A DNA stretch of 54,281 bases, taken from the NCBI RefSeq assembly GCF_000420345.1, contig NZ_ATUT01000014.1, positions 1-54,281 on the forward strand, read 5' to 3'. Under the pieces are notes generated by a model, which was not told the origin of the DNA, did not search any database, and saw nothing but the letters and a program-made list of their open reading frames with translations. The DNA is from Faecalicoccus pleomorphus DSM 20574. Its GTDB lineage: Bacteria > Bacillota_I > Bacilli_A > Erysipelotrichales > Erysipelotrichaceae. The position numbers and the translations under genes were made by a program. Below are positions 35,885 through 44,921 of this stretch, piece by piece (the stretch's first letter is position 1; every line of letters starts with the position of its first letter).

Positions 35885-36706
35885 ATGGAACAAATTCGTT
35901 TAACTAAAAAAGATGTCAATAAAGCCGTTGGCTGGTGGTGGTTCACATCCCACATGACATATAACTATCAACGTCTTCAGGCTGGACCTTTGGCCGGGAT
36001 GATGGGGCCAATCTTAAATAAACTTTATAAGGGTGATAAAGAAAAGGTTTCTGAAGGTCTAGTAAGACATATGCAATACTTCAACACAGAACCACGTTGG
36101 GGAGCTATCCTTCCTGGTATGGTTGTAGCGTTGGAAGAAGGTATGGCAAACGATGCTAGTGGTGAAATTGATGGTTCAATGATTACCGAAATCAAAACTG
36201 CTTTAATGGGTCCATTGGCTGGTATCGGTGACACGATTTGGGCTGGCCTGATCAAACCGGTAATCCTTTCCATTATATTGTCCTGGGCACAAGAAGGTAA
36301 TGTTTGGGCAGCATGGTTGTATGGTATAGGAGTTACTGCTTTAGACTTTGCGGTTACATACATTATGTTTACTCAAGGTTATAAATTAGGTATGGATTCT
36401 ATTGACAAGTTCCTTGAAGGTGGATTCATTGCGAAAGTTACTACATTCTTAGGTATTGTTGGTTTGTTCTGTCTTGGAGCCATGATTGTTAAATACGTTA
36501 CGATTTCAGCAGTTTTGACACTCGAAATGACAACGACAACTTTGGATTTTGGAGCTATTCTAAACCAGATTTTCCCATGTTCCGTTCCTCTAGCTTTAAC
36601 GTTCTTAGCTTATTGGCTGCAAGTTAAAGGCAGAAGCGTTACCACTGTATTACTGATTTTGTTCGTGATTGGTTTTGCTGGTGGTGCTATCGGATTCTTA
36701 GGATAG
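35885..36706 (+). CDS. PTS system mannose-family EIID component
   Basis: 273 residues. FTSHMTYNYQRLQAGPLAGMMGPIL near the start and MGPLAGIGDTIWAG are the EIID-Man signatures. It is the second membrane component and partners EIIC. AAGGAGG sits inside the EIIC end, coupling the two. A strong hairpin follows in the spacer to EIIA. Confidence 0.93.
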   Translation: MEQIRLTKKDVNKAVGWWWFTSHMTYNYQRLQAGPLAGMMGPILNKLYKGDKEKVSEGLVRHMQYFNTEPRWGAILPGMVVALEEGMANDASGEIDGSMITEIKTALMGPLAGIGDTIWAGLIKPVILSIILSWAQEGNVWAAWLYGIGVTALDFAVTYIMFTQGYKLGMDSIDKFLEGGFIAKVTTFLGIVGLFCLGAMIVKYVTISAVLTLEMTTTTLDFGAILNQIFPCSVPLALTFLAYWLQVKGRSVTTVLLILFVIGFAGGAIGFLG

Positions 36707-36717
36707 GACATAGAAAT

Positions 36718-36743
36718 CAGGAAAGGGGATAGCTCCTTTCCTG
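36718..36743 (+). repeat. Intercistronic hairpin between EIID and EIIA
   Basis: CAGGAAAGGGG (36718-36728) pairs with CTCCTTTCCTG (36733-36743), 11 bp with one G-T pair and loop ATAG. No T run follows, so it is more likely an mRNA processing or stability element than a terminator. Confidence 0.6.
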
Positions 36744-36766
36744 TTCATAGAGTATTTGGAGGATTT

Positions 36767-37180
36767 ATGATTCGAATTTTAATTGTGACACATGGAGAAT
36801 TGGCAAGTGCCTTAAAAACAAGTTCCAAGATGTTCTTTGGCGAAATGTCTGACAGTTTGGAAACGATTGGATTGTTTCCTACTGATAGTCCAGATAGCTT
36901 GCAGGTAAAAATCAAAGAAAAGATCAATGAGATCGATGACGGCTCTGGTGTATTGATTTTTGTGGATATTTTCGCAGGTTCTCCATTCAATAATGTGGCG
37001 ATTGTTTTAGATGAGTTAAAAGAAGACCACAAGTTACAGTGTTTTACAGGTGTCAATATGCCATTACTTATGGAAGCTTTGGCAAGTTGCCAAACGATGG
37101 ATATTGAAAGCCTTACAGACCATTTAGAAAAAGTTTCTAAAGATACGATCGTTAATTTAAGAAAAGCATTGGACATTTAA
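36767..37180 (+). CDS. PTS system mannose-family EIIA component
   Basis: 137 residues. The phosphorylated His9 is in LIVTHGELASAL; FVDIFAGSPFNNVA is the second family motif. It takes phosphate from HPr. It is encoded as a separate small protein after EIID. GGAGG precedes the ATG. Confidence 0.92.
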   Translation: MIRILIVTHGELASALKTSSKMFFGEMSDSLETIGLFPTDSPDSLQVKIKEKINEIDDGSGVLIFVDIFAGSPFNNVAIVLDELKEDHKLQCFTGVNMPLLMEALASCQTMDIESLTDHLEKVSKDTIVNLRKALDI

Positions 37181-37198
37181 TAGAAAGTTGGTGACATC

Positions 37199-37693
37199 AT
37201 GCTCTTTGGTATTCAGACAGAAGTATTTGAAGATACAAAATCACGAAAATTATTACATGTAAAGAAAAAAGATCTTTATTATCAGATCACAAAAAGCGAT
37301 GAGGCAAAAGTATTCTTGTTCTCAAAAGGCTTGATTAATGCGGTTTCCCTGGCTCTTATATTCGGTTTAATCTTACGTTGGCCAATTTGGGCTTATGTGG
37401 TTACGGCATTACTGATTTACGGATTTATTTTATATATGTTTAACGATAAAGTTTTACCAAAGATGCCTGTTGTCAACGCGAAAACAGTTGTCCGAAAAGA
37501 AGTGCCAAAAAAAGATAGAGGTTTTTCAATAGCTGGTATTGCTTACCTTGTCATCGCGTTTGGTCTTCTTTATTGCTTCTTTACTAATCAAGTTGAAAAG
37601 GGAATGATGACATATATCGTAATTGGGGCCATAGCTATTTCATTGGTTATGGGGGTTATGAACTTGTTTACTTACGGAAAAAAAACCGAATAA
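37199..37693 (+). CDS. Unknown four-helix membrane protein in the PTS operon
   Basis: 164 residues, not recognised. A 40-residue charged N-terminal part is followed by helices at about 43-59, 63-81, 110-128 and 136-157, with a basic loop between pairs two and three. It has no signal peptide and is not the DUF956/ManO protein found in some mannose PTS operons. Position directly after EIIA suggests an accessory to transport, for example assembly or regulation of the EIICD channel; this is inference only. Confidence 0.6.
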   Translation: MLFGIQTEVFEDTKSRKLLHVKKKDLYYQITKSDEAKVFLFSKGLINAVSLALIFGLILRWPIWAYVVTALLIYGFILYMFNDKVLPKMPVVNAKTVVRKEVPKKDRGFSIAGIAYLVIAFGLLYCFFTNQVEKGMMTYIVIGAIAISLVMGVMNLFTYGKKTE

Positions 37694-37707
37694 CATAGGA
37701 GAAATGT

Positions 37708-38748
37708 ATGGAAATATCAAAAGCATTGGTCGTTGAAAGCGTGAACCATTTGAAGTTTGTTGATTTGCCAAAACCGAAAATCGGTGATTTTGAAGTGTTA
37801 TTCAAAACACAATATTGTTCATTGTGTACCGTAGATCGAAGAACCTATAAAGGGACACGTAAGAAAAAACTTCCTTTCCTAGGTGGGCATGAATGCAGCG
37901 GTATCATTGAAGAAGTGGGAGATGGAGTGGTAGGTGTAAAGGCTGGAGACAAAGCCATCTTTACTTCCGGTTATTGCATGCAGTGTGAGCTCGATCGAAC
38001 AAATCGCGGTACCCAGTGTAATAAAAAAAGCGAAATGCCTCCTCGTGCTGTTTTTGATGGAACGATATTAGGTGGTGGATTAAGTGAGTACTTGGCTATA
38101 CCTGCGTGGCAAGTGATCAAAGTTCCGGATGATGTGGACCTAAAATATGCCTGTTTGACGGAACCCTTGGCTTGTTGCATACACAGTATCCGTAAATCAA
38201 GAATAAAAATTGGGGAAACTGTTTTGATCATAGGTCTTGGGGTCATGGGATATTTTCAGTTAAAACTAGCTCTTATGCAGGGAGCACGGGTTATTGTCAG
38301 CGAACCCGATCCAAAACGTCAAAAGAAAGCTTTAGAGAGTGGAGCTTGGGCAGTGTTGGATCCCACACAAGAAGACTTAGCTCAAAGAATTCATCAATTA
38401 ACCAACGGATTAGGGGCTGACGTGGTCATTAATACGATTCCTGCTTCTTCGATTTGGATGTCTTGTTTTGATATGTTGGCTCCTTATGGACGATTGATTG
38501 CGTATAGTTCTCAAGATGAGAAAAAAGGAATTCCAGTTGATTTTGGACAAATTCATGGAAAAGAATTTGAAATCATTGGGACACTGAATCCTAACTTAGA
38601 TGATAACGATGCTGCTGTAAAATTGATTAGTTATGGAATGATCGATATGGAACAGGTGATTGATGAAATTTATCCATTTGATCAGGGAAAACAAGCTTTT
38701 GATAAAGCTTGTGAACCAGGAATGTATAGAGTGCTAATTTCATATTAG
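37708..38748 (+). CDS. Zinc-dependent alcohol dehydrogenase, polyol/threonine dehydrogenase-like
   Basis: 346 residues, medium-chain dehydrogenase. Cys40 followed by TVD, GGHECSG (His61, Glu62) and Glu152 supply the catalytic zinc site; the NAD-binding GLGVMG is at 176-181. The structural zinc lobe keeps Cys90, Cys93 and Cys104, but the third cysteine of the usual four is absent. The family oxidises polyols or polyol phosphates to ketoses. The substrate is unknown. AGGAGA precedes the ATG. Confidence 0.87.
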   Translation: MEISKALVVESVNHLKFVDLPKPKIGDFEVLFKTQYCSLCTVDRRTYKGTRKKKLPFLGGHECSGIIEEVGDGVVGVKAGDKAIFTSGYCMQCELDRTNRGTQCNKKSEMPPRAVFDGTILGGGLSEYLAIPAWQVIKVPDDVDLKYACLTEPLACCIHSIRKSRIKIGETVLIIGLGVMGYFQLKLALMQGARVIVSEPDPKRQKKALESGAWAVLDPTQEDLAQRIHQLTNGLGADVVINTIPASSIWMSCFDMLAPYGRLIAYSSQDEKKGIPVDFGQIHGKEFEIIGTLNPNLDDNDAAVKLISYGMIDMEQVIDEIYPFDQGKQAFDKACEPGMYRVLISY

Positions 38749-38758
38749 GAGATTGTTT

Positions 38759-39589
38759 ATGTTAGTGACTTTAAATGAACTTTTACAAGATGCGAAAAAA
38801 GAAAACTATGCCATTCCCGCAACCAATGTGGATAATGAACATAACGTAAGAGCGGCTATACAGGCTGCAGAAAATAAGCACTCTCCTTTGATTTTGAATG
38901 TGACACCGGTTGCCAATCCGGATCTTGTCTTGTTCGGAAGTATTTGCAGGCGATTGATTGAAAAGGCCAATGTACCGATTGTTCTCAATCTGGATCATGG
39001 AAAAACATTTGAACAATGTATGTTGGGGATCCGCGCAGGATTTACCAATGTCATGATTGACCGCTCGTGGCTTCCATATGAGGAAAATGTAAAAGAAGTA
39101 AAAGAAATGGTGAAGATGTGCCATACCCTTGGTATCACTGTAGAAGCAGAGCTTGGACATGTGGGAATTGGTGAAAACTACCAACACGATGGCAATACAG
39201 CATTTACTCGTGTCGATGAGGCCATCGAGTTTATAAAAGAAACAAAAGTAGACGCTTTGGCTGTTGCGATTGGAACAGCACACGGTGTATACCAGGGAAC
39301 ACCTCATATTCATTTTGATTTACTTCATGATTTATCTAATGCGCTTCCAATTCCTTTAGTGTTACATGGAGGAAGTGGAACGGGAGATGAAAACTTGAAG
39401 CGATGTGCTCGTGAGGGAATCAATAAGATCAATTTGTCAAATGATTTAAAAAGGGCGGCAATCAATAACTTGATCGCAAAAGATCTTTCGGGTAACGAAG
39501 TCTATAATCTCTATCCGTTATTAGCAGAAGGCTTCCAAAAGAAGATCGAATATTTCATTGATTTGTTTGGATGTGCGAATCGAGTATGA
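38759..39589 (+). CDS. Class II ketose-bisphosphate aldolase (GatY/FbaA family)
   Basis: 276 residues. Zinc ligands His80, His175 (GTAHG) and His203 (LHGGSG) and the catalytic Asp79 (NLDHG) are present. The enzyme splits a ketose-1-phosphate or -1,6-bisphosphate into DHAP and an aldehyde. The ATG at 38759 follows AGGAG by 7 bases. Its stop overlaps the next start as ATGA. Confidence 0.9.
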   Translation: MLVTLNELLQDAKKENYAIPATNVDNEHNVRAAIQAAENKHSPLILNVTPVANPDLVLFGSICRRLIEKANVPIVLNLDHGKTFEQCMLGIRAGFTNVMIDRSWLPYEENVKEVKEMVKMCHTLGITVEAELGHVGIGENYQHDGNTAFTRVDEAIEFIKETKVDALAVAIGTAHGVYQGTPHIHFDLLHDLSNALPIPLVLHGGSGTGDENLKRCAREGINKINLSNDLKRAAINNLIAKDLSGNEVYNLYPLLAEGFQKKIEYFIDLFGCANRV

Positions 39590-40416
39590 TCAAATACATT
39601 TTTGTTGATTTGGATGGTACATTTTTGGATTCAAACAAACAAGTTTCCAAAGATTGTGTTCAATTTATTAAAGATTTGAAAAAACAGTATGATGTTCATT
39701 TTGGGATTGCATCTGGACGTGCACTAACTTCTTTGCTTCCTTTGGTACAGAAACAAGAGCTCGATGAAATCATAGATGTCATTGTTGCAAACAATGGAGC
39801 TGAAATTTTGGACTGGGAATCAAAAAAAATCATAAATCTTCCCTTTGTCCAAAAAGAAGAGATTCAAATAATCTTAAACACGTTTCAAAACTGGAAGGGT
39901 CTTACGATTTGTTTCCATAATAAAAATAAGTTATTTGCTTCAAGAACAACAGAACGAATTCTTGGCATACAACGATTTAATAATGAAGAATACTTGTCAA
40001 ATCCTTTGAAAAACAACTCCTACCTGTCAACTCCTAGAGTAATGTTGATTTTAGATAAACCCGTTGATGAAGAGTATGTTAAGAAAATTCGTACCGTTAG
40101 TTTTGAGGGACTAACGAGTTGTCGTTCAGAAAATGATGTATATGAATTTATGAATAAAGAAACATCGAAGGCCAATGGTATTAAACAATATGTGACACAA
40201 AGAGATTCTTCTTTAGACGAAGTTATGGTGTTTGGCGATAGTGACAATGACATTGAAATGCTGAAAGAATGTAAGCTGGGTATCGCAATGAAAAATGCCC
40301 GGCCAATGATTCAGAATGTGAGTGATGATATCACATATAAAACCAATGATGAAGAAGGAGTAATGGATTACTTGCTCCATCATATAGACTTATTTGAAAG
40401 AGTAATAGAGGGATAA
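39586..40416 (+). CDS. Cof-type HAD hydrolase
   Basis: 276 residues, HAD subfamily IIB with a large C2 cap. Motif I is FVDLDGTFLD, and motif IV is FGDSDNDIEML; the ending GIAMKNA is typical of the Cof/YidA group. Such enzymes dephosphorylate sugar phosphates or phosphonate-like esters. In this operon it could release a phosphorylated dead-end. Its start overlaps the aldolase stop. Confidence 0.87.
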   Translation: MIKYIFVDLDGTFLDSNKQVSKDCVQFIKDLKKQYDVHFGIASGRALTSLLPLVQKQELDEIIDVIVANNGAEILDWESKKIINLPFVQKEEIQIILNTFQNWKGLTICFHNKNKLFASRTTERILGIQRFNNEEYLSNPLKNNSYLSTPRVMLILDKPVDEEYVKKIRTVSFEGLTSCRSENDVYEFMNKETSKANGIKQYVTQRDSSLDEVMVFGDSDNDIEMLKECKLGIAMKNARPMIQNVSDDITYKTNDEEGVMDYLLHHIDLFERVIEG

Positions 40417-40417
40417 A

Positions 40418-41200
40418 ATGGAAAATACAATTCGTGAAGCTTTTGAGAAAAAAGATATGGTTCTTTCAACTCGAATCAACAGTACTTGGCCTGTGATTAC
40501 AGAAATCGTAGGGTCCTCTGGAATCTACGACTATATCGAATTTTTGGCTGAATACGCACCTTTTGATCATTATGATCTGGAAGTGCTTGCGATGGCTTGT
40601 GAATTACACAATATTGGATCTTTGATTAAGGTAGACTATGCTAATCGAATTTATGTAGCTCAAAAAGCTTTGGCTTCCGGATTCCAGGGTGTTTTATTTA
40701 CCGACCATACAAAGGCGGATGAAGTAAAGGAAACAATCCGAGGAATTCGAGCTGCCACTCCTGAACTGGGTGGAAAGTTAGGCTATGTGAGCCGCAGATG
40801 GATTCGCAATGCGACATTTTCTTCGCAACAAGAATATGCCAAAGAAGTTTCTAAAACCGTGATTGGCTTTATGATCGAAAAAAAAGAGGCGGTAGAAAAC
40901 ATTGAAGAAATCTGCAAGGTACCAGGTGTCGATTTTGTACAGTTTGGGCCAGCTGACTATTCAATGAACTGTGGCTACGCCAAGAATTCGAAAGAAGTAA
41001 AAGAAGCAGAGAAGCATGTTATTAAAACAGCTTTAAAAAATGGGGTACAGCCTCGTGTGGAAATTACACAAGCCCAACAAGCGCAACCTTATTTAGAGAT
41101 GGGGGTTACTCACTTTTCCTTAGGTACCGAAGTAAAAATCTTAAAAGAATATTGGAATAATGAAGGTTCTAAACTTTTGGATATTCTAAGGGGAAAGTGA
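40418..41200 (+). CDS. HpcH/HpaI-family aldolase (2-keto-3-deoxy-acid aldolase type)
   Basis: 260 residues, class II pyruvate aldolase barrel. GFMIEKKEAVEN supplies the metal Glu and QFGPADYSMNCG the metal Asp, in the order expected for the family of GarL, HpaI and citrate lyase beta subunits. Reactions give pyruvate plus tartronate semialdehyde or another aldehyde. A GarL-like role would fit the glycerate kinase and reductases in the same operon, but specificity is inferred. Confidence 0.82.
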   Translation: MENTIREAFEKKDMVLSTRINSTWPVITEIVGSSGIYDYIEFLAEYAPFDHYDLEVLAMACELHNIGSLIKVDYANRIYVAQKALASGFQGVLFTDHTKADEVKETIRGIRAATPELGGKLGYVSRRWIRNATFSSQQEYAKEVSKTVIGFMIEKKEAVENIEEICKVPGVDFVQFGPADYSMNCGYAKNSKEVKEAEKHVIKTALKNGVQPRVEITQAQQAQPYLEMGVTHFSLGTEVKILKEYWNNEGSKLLDILRGK

Positions 41201-41201
41201 A

Positions 41202-42362
41202 ATGAAAAATTTTGTTTATGACATACCCACAAAAGTTTATTTTGGAAAGGATCAAATTCAGTCTTTATCTGAGTTGGTTAAAAATTTAGGAAAAAAACTG
41301 TTGATTGTCTATGGCGGTGGAAGCATCAAGAAAAACGGAATTTATGATTCTGTACTTGAACAGTTAAAAAAAACGGGTGGGGAATGGTTTGAACTTTCGG
41401 GTATAGAACCAAATCCACGTATCACAACCGTAAAAAAAGGCATCCAGCTTTGTAAAGAAAAAAAGATTGATGGAGTGCTTGCTGTTGGAGGAGGTTCGGT
41501 TATCGATTGTTCTAAGGTGATTTGTGCAGGGGCCTATTACAACGGTGATCCTTGGAATCTGGTGATGAATCCTTCTTTAATTGAAAATGCTTTGCCTCTA
41601 ATTGCGATTCCAACCATGGCTGCTACGGGCAGTGAAATGGATCATATTGCCGTAATCACCAACGAAGATACAGATGAAAAGATAGGAACCCGACATCCTC
41701 TTCTTAGACCTATAGCTAGTATTTTAGATCCAACATATACATTTTCGGTATCTCCTTATCAAAGTGCAGCTGGAGTAGCCGATATCATGAGTCATATCAT
41801 GGAGTCTTATTTTTCTAAGGAACCTGGATTGATTCTGGAGAATGTTGCGATTGGGCTATTGAAAACGTGTATGGATTCTGGACTTAAGGTGTTAGAAGAC
41901 CCAGAGGATTACGAAGCACGTGCCAACTTAATGTGGGTGAGTTGTTGGGCTATCAATGACTTTCTTAAATTAGGAAGACCGGTAGCATGGAGTGTTCATC
42001 CAATCGAACACCAACTCAGTGCTGTTTACGATATTACACATGGTGTTGGATTGGCTATATTGACCCCACACTGGATGGAATACGTTCTTAATGAGAATAC
42101 GGTAGATATTTTTGAAGGTTTCTTTAGAAAACTATGGGACTGGCAAGATAAAGAATTGGATTCATATGAACTAGTCCATAAAGGAATCGAAGAATTGAAC
42201 AAATTTTATGCCAAATTGAATTTACCAATGACATTACACGAGTTGGATATTGATTCTTCTCAATTTAGTGCCATGGCAAAAAAAGCGGAAAAACAAGTTC
42301 AACAAGGATTTGTTCCTTTGAGTGAAAGTGACATAGTGAAAATTTATGAAGCAAGCTTATGA
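41202..42362 (+). CDS. Iron-containing alcohol dehydrogenase (YqhD/BdhA-like)
   Basis: 386 residues. VGGGSVIDCSK binds the cofactor. Metal ligands are the Asp and His of GVADIMSHIMESY and the two His of the HPIEHQ and DITHGVG stretch. This group reduces aldehydes with NADPH. It may detoxify or reduce aldehydes released by the aldolases. Its end overlaps the next gene by 17 bases. Confidence 0.9.
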   Translation: MKNFVYDIPTKVYFGKDQIQSLSELVKNLGKKLLIVYGGGSIKKNGIYDSVLEQLKKTGGEWFELSGIEPNPRITTVKKGIQLCKEKKIDGVLAVGGGSVIDCSKVICAGAYYNGDPWNLVMNPSLIENALPLIAIPTMAATGSEMDHIAVITNEDTDEKIGTRHPLLRPIASILDPTYTFSVSPYQSAAGVADIMSHIMESYFSKEPGLILENVAIGLLKTCMDSGLKVLEDPEDYEARANLMWVSCWAINDFLKLGRPVAWSVHPIEHQLSAVYDITHGVGLAILTPHWMEYVLNENTVDIFEGFFRKLWDWQDKELDSYELVHKGIEELNKFYAKLNLPMTLHELDIDSSQFSAMAKKAEKQVQQGFVPLSESDIVKIYEASL

Positions 42363-43311
42363 TTTAAAAATCGTTATATTGGATGGGTATACAGAAAATC
42401 CTGGTGACCTTTCATGGGCGGGCCTGAATGGCTTTGGTCAGGTGGAATACTATGATCGCACCAGTGAAGATGAAATCTTATCCCGAATTCAAAAGGCCGA
42501 TATTGTACTCACGAATAAAACGCCGCTGCGTAAGGAAAACTTGAGTCAGTGTCCTTCTTTAAAATACATCGGGGTGTTGGCAACTGGATATGATGTGGTG
42601 GACATCAGGTATTGTAAAGAGCACAACATCGTAGTAACCAATGTACCTGGCTATGGGACAAAAGCAGTTGCACAGTTTGCTATTGCGCTGTTATTGGAAG
42701 TTTGTAATCGAGTAGGATATCATGCTAAAGCGGTTCAAGAAGGAAAATGGAATGCACAACCTGACTGGTGTTTTTGGGATTATCCTTTGATTGAACTGGC
42801 GGATAAGACGATGGGAATCATTGGCTTAGGAAGAATTGGACAAAGTACAGCAAAAATTGCATCGGCATTAGGTATGAAGGTCCAATATTTTGATGAATAT
42901 GTTAATACGGATATTTATAAAAAAACTTCATTAGAAGAGTTGTTGAAGACCAGTGATGTGATTTGTTTGCACTGCCCTTTGACAAAAGATAATTACCATA
43001 TCATATCCAAAGAAAGTCTTCAGCTGATGAAGAAAAATGCCATTTTAATCAATAATTCCAGAGGAAAACTGGTAGATGAACAGGCATTGGCAAAAGCGCT
43101 GGAAAATAATGAGGTCTTTGCGGCAGCATTGGATGTGACAAATGATGAACCAATCGATAAAGATTCTCCATTATTAAAACTGGATAACTGTATCATTACA
43201 CCCCATATTTCATGGGCGGCCAGAGAGTCTAGACAAAGAATAATGGATACGACAATTGAAAATTTAAAAGCTTTTTTAGAAGGTAAAACATTAAATCGAG
43301 TAGAAGAATAG
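42346..43311 (+). CDS. D-isomer-specific 2-hydroxyacid dehydrogenase, glycerate dehydrogenase-like (second)
   Basis: 321 residues. NAD motif G160-L-G-R-I-G165; catalytic Arg239 (NSRGKL), Glu268 (NDEP) and His287 (TPHIS) are present. WCFWDYPLIEL resembles the substrate loop of hydroxypyruvate reductases (HprA-like), so D-glycerate formation from hydroxypyruvate is plausible. It starts inside the end of the alcohol dehydrogenase gene. Confidence 0.88.
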   Translation: MKQAYDLKIVILDGYTENPGDLSWAGLNGFGQVEYYDRTSEDEILSRIQKADIVLTNKTPLRKENLSQCPSLKYIGVLATGYDVVDIRYCKEHNIVVTNVPGYGTKAVAQFAIALLLEVCNRVGYHAKAVQEGKWNAQPDWCFWDYPLIELADKTMGIIGLGRIGQSTAKIASALGMKVQYFDEYVNTDIYKKTSLEELLKTSDVICLHCPLTKDNYHIISKESLQLMKKNAILINNSRGKLVDEQALAKALENNEVFAAALDVTNDEPIDKDSPLLKLDNCIITPHISWAARESRQRIMDTTIENLKAFLEGKTLNRVEE

Positions 43312-43323
43312 GAGATAAATATT

Positions 43324-43965
43324 ATGTCAAAACCAGAAGTAGAAGTAAGAATGAAAAAAACAGCAATCATGGCTGTTGTACGTGTAGAAACAGTAGAAAG
43401 AGGATTGGAAATCGCAAAAGGATGCATTGACGGTGGTGTAGATGTGATGGAAATCAGTTATACCAACGCTAATGCTGGTGATGTGATTCGTGCTATTAAG
43501 GAAACTTATGGTGACAAAGTATGTGTTGGTGCCGGAACGGTATTGGATGCAACTACCGCAAGATTAGCTATCATGAATAAAGCCGAATTCTTTGTTGCTC
43601 CTAACTTTGATCCGGCTGTTCAGGAAATGGCCAACTTGTATCAGATTCCTTATGGGCCTGGATGTACAACATATTCCGAATGCCTGAACGCATTAAAAGC
43701 TGGTGCCGCTTTCATCAAAATGTTCCCGATTTCAAATTACTATGGACCAGATTTGGCCAAAGTGTTCAAAGTGCCATGTCCTCAGATCCCTGTATTGGCA
43801 AGTGGTGGTATTAACTTAGACAATGTAAAGACTTGGGTGAAGAATGGAGCCGAAGTTTTAGGCGTTGGAGGTTTGTTGTCAAAGGGAGATTCTGCTCAGA
43901 TCGCTGAAAACGCTAGAAAACTATGTGCTTTAGTGGAAGAAGCCAGAAAAGAGATGGGTAAATAA
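43324..43965 (+). CDS. KDPG/KHG-type aldolase (second copy)
   Basis: 213 residues. Arg20, Glu43 (VMEISY) and the Schiff-base Lys132 (AAFIKMFP) are conserved, and unlike the first copy it keeps the phosphate-binding ASGGI and VGG loops. It should cleave a 2-keto-3-deoxy-phosphonate to pyruvate and a phosphorylated aldehyde. The stop shares one base with the start of the next dehydrogenase. Confidence 0.9.
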   Translation: MSKPEVEVRMKKTAIMAVVRVETVERGLEIAKGCIDGGVDVMEISYTNANAGDVIRAIKETYGDKVCVGAGTVLDATTARLAIMNKAEFFVAPNFDPAVQEMANLYQIPYGPGCTTYSECLNALKAGAAFIKMFPISNYYGPDLAKVFKVPCPQIPVLASGGINLDNVKTWVKNGAEVLGVGGLLSKGDSAQIAENARKLCALVEEARKEMGK

Positions 43966-44903
43966 TGAAAAAGATCTTAGTAACGCCTAGAGGCTATGCC
44001 AAATATGGCCAGGAAGCTAGAAAACGCCTGGAAGCTCTTGGATTTGAAATGGATATCAATGAGACAGGGAAACCATTACCTCGCGAAGTCTTTATTCAAA
44101 AGGCAAAAGAATCCACCGGCATCATCGTTGGTGTGGATGAACTGGATAAGGATCTGCTTGCCCAGTGCAAGGACTTGAAGGCCATTGTAAAGTTTGGGGT
44201 CGGAACTGACAATATTGATGTTGATTACTGCAAGGAACATGGAATACAGGTAGGAAGATGTTTGGGGACTAATTCCAATGCGGTTGCGGAATATACCATT
44301 GGTATGATGTTCAATTGTGCTCGTTTTATAGTCAGTGATGCGATGTGCGTGAAAAATGGTGGTTGGGATAAGCCAACTGGCATGGAATTGACCGGGAAAA
44401 AATTAGGAATTATCGGTTTTGGGAACATTGGTAAGCAAGTTGCCAGAATGGGGTATGGAATAGGTATGCAGATCTATGCTTATGATGCTTTTGATATTCC
44501 AGGAGAAGCTCTAAAACCATATAAGGCAAAGAAATCGAATCCAGAAGAAATCTACAAAGAGTGTGATTTTATTACGGTTCATGTACCTTTGACACCAGAA
44601 ACCGAAAATATGATTTCGGATGAAGAATTTGACAAGATGAAAGATACGGCCATTTTGATCAATGCGGCCCGTGGAGGCATCGTAGATGAAAAGGCACTTT
44701 TGAAAGCTTTGAAAGAAAAGAAGATCTTTGCGTGTGCCAGTGATGTGTTTACCAGTGAACCTCCGGCAAAGGAAGATTGGGTGCAAGAATTATTAGGAAT
44801 GGATAATTTCATTTTAACGGCGCATATTGGTTCTCGTTCAAGAGAGTCTGAGATCAATACGGTAAACCGCGCTACGGATGTAATGATTGATTTTTTAAAG
44901 TAA
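43965..44903 (+). CDS. D-isomer-specific 2-hydroxyacid dehydrogenase, phosphoglycerate dehydrogenase-like (third)
   Basis: 312 residues. NAD motif G151-F-G-N-I-G156; catalytic Arg236 (AARGGI), Glu265 (TSEP) and His287 (TAHIG) are present. It is a short form without the ACT regulatory domain of serine-pathway SerA, consistent with a catabolic role. It is the third paralog in the operon; all three keep full active sites but differ strongly outside them. Confidence 0.88.
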   Translation: MKKILVTPRGYAKYGQEARKRLEALGFEMDINETGKPLPREVFIQKAKESTGIIVGVDELDKDLLAQCKDLKAIVKFGVGTDNIDVDYCKEHGIQVGRCLGTNSNAVAEYTIGMMFNCARFIVSDAMCVKNGGWDKPTGMELTGKKLGIIGFGNIGKQVARMGYGIGMQIYAYDAFDIPGEALKPYKAKKSNPEEIYKECDFITVHVPLTPETENMISDEEFDKMKDTAILINAARGGIVDEKALLKALKEKKIFACASDVFTSEPPAKEDWVQELLGMDNFILTAHIGSRSRESEINTVNRATDVMIDFLK

Positions 44904-44921
44904 TTGGAAGGAAGTGTATAT

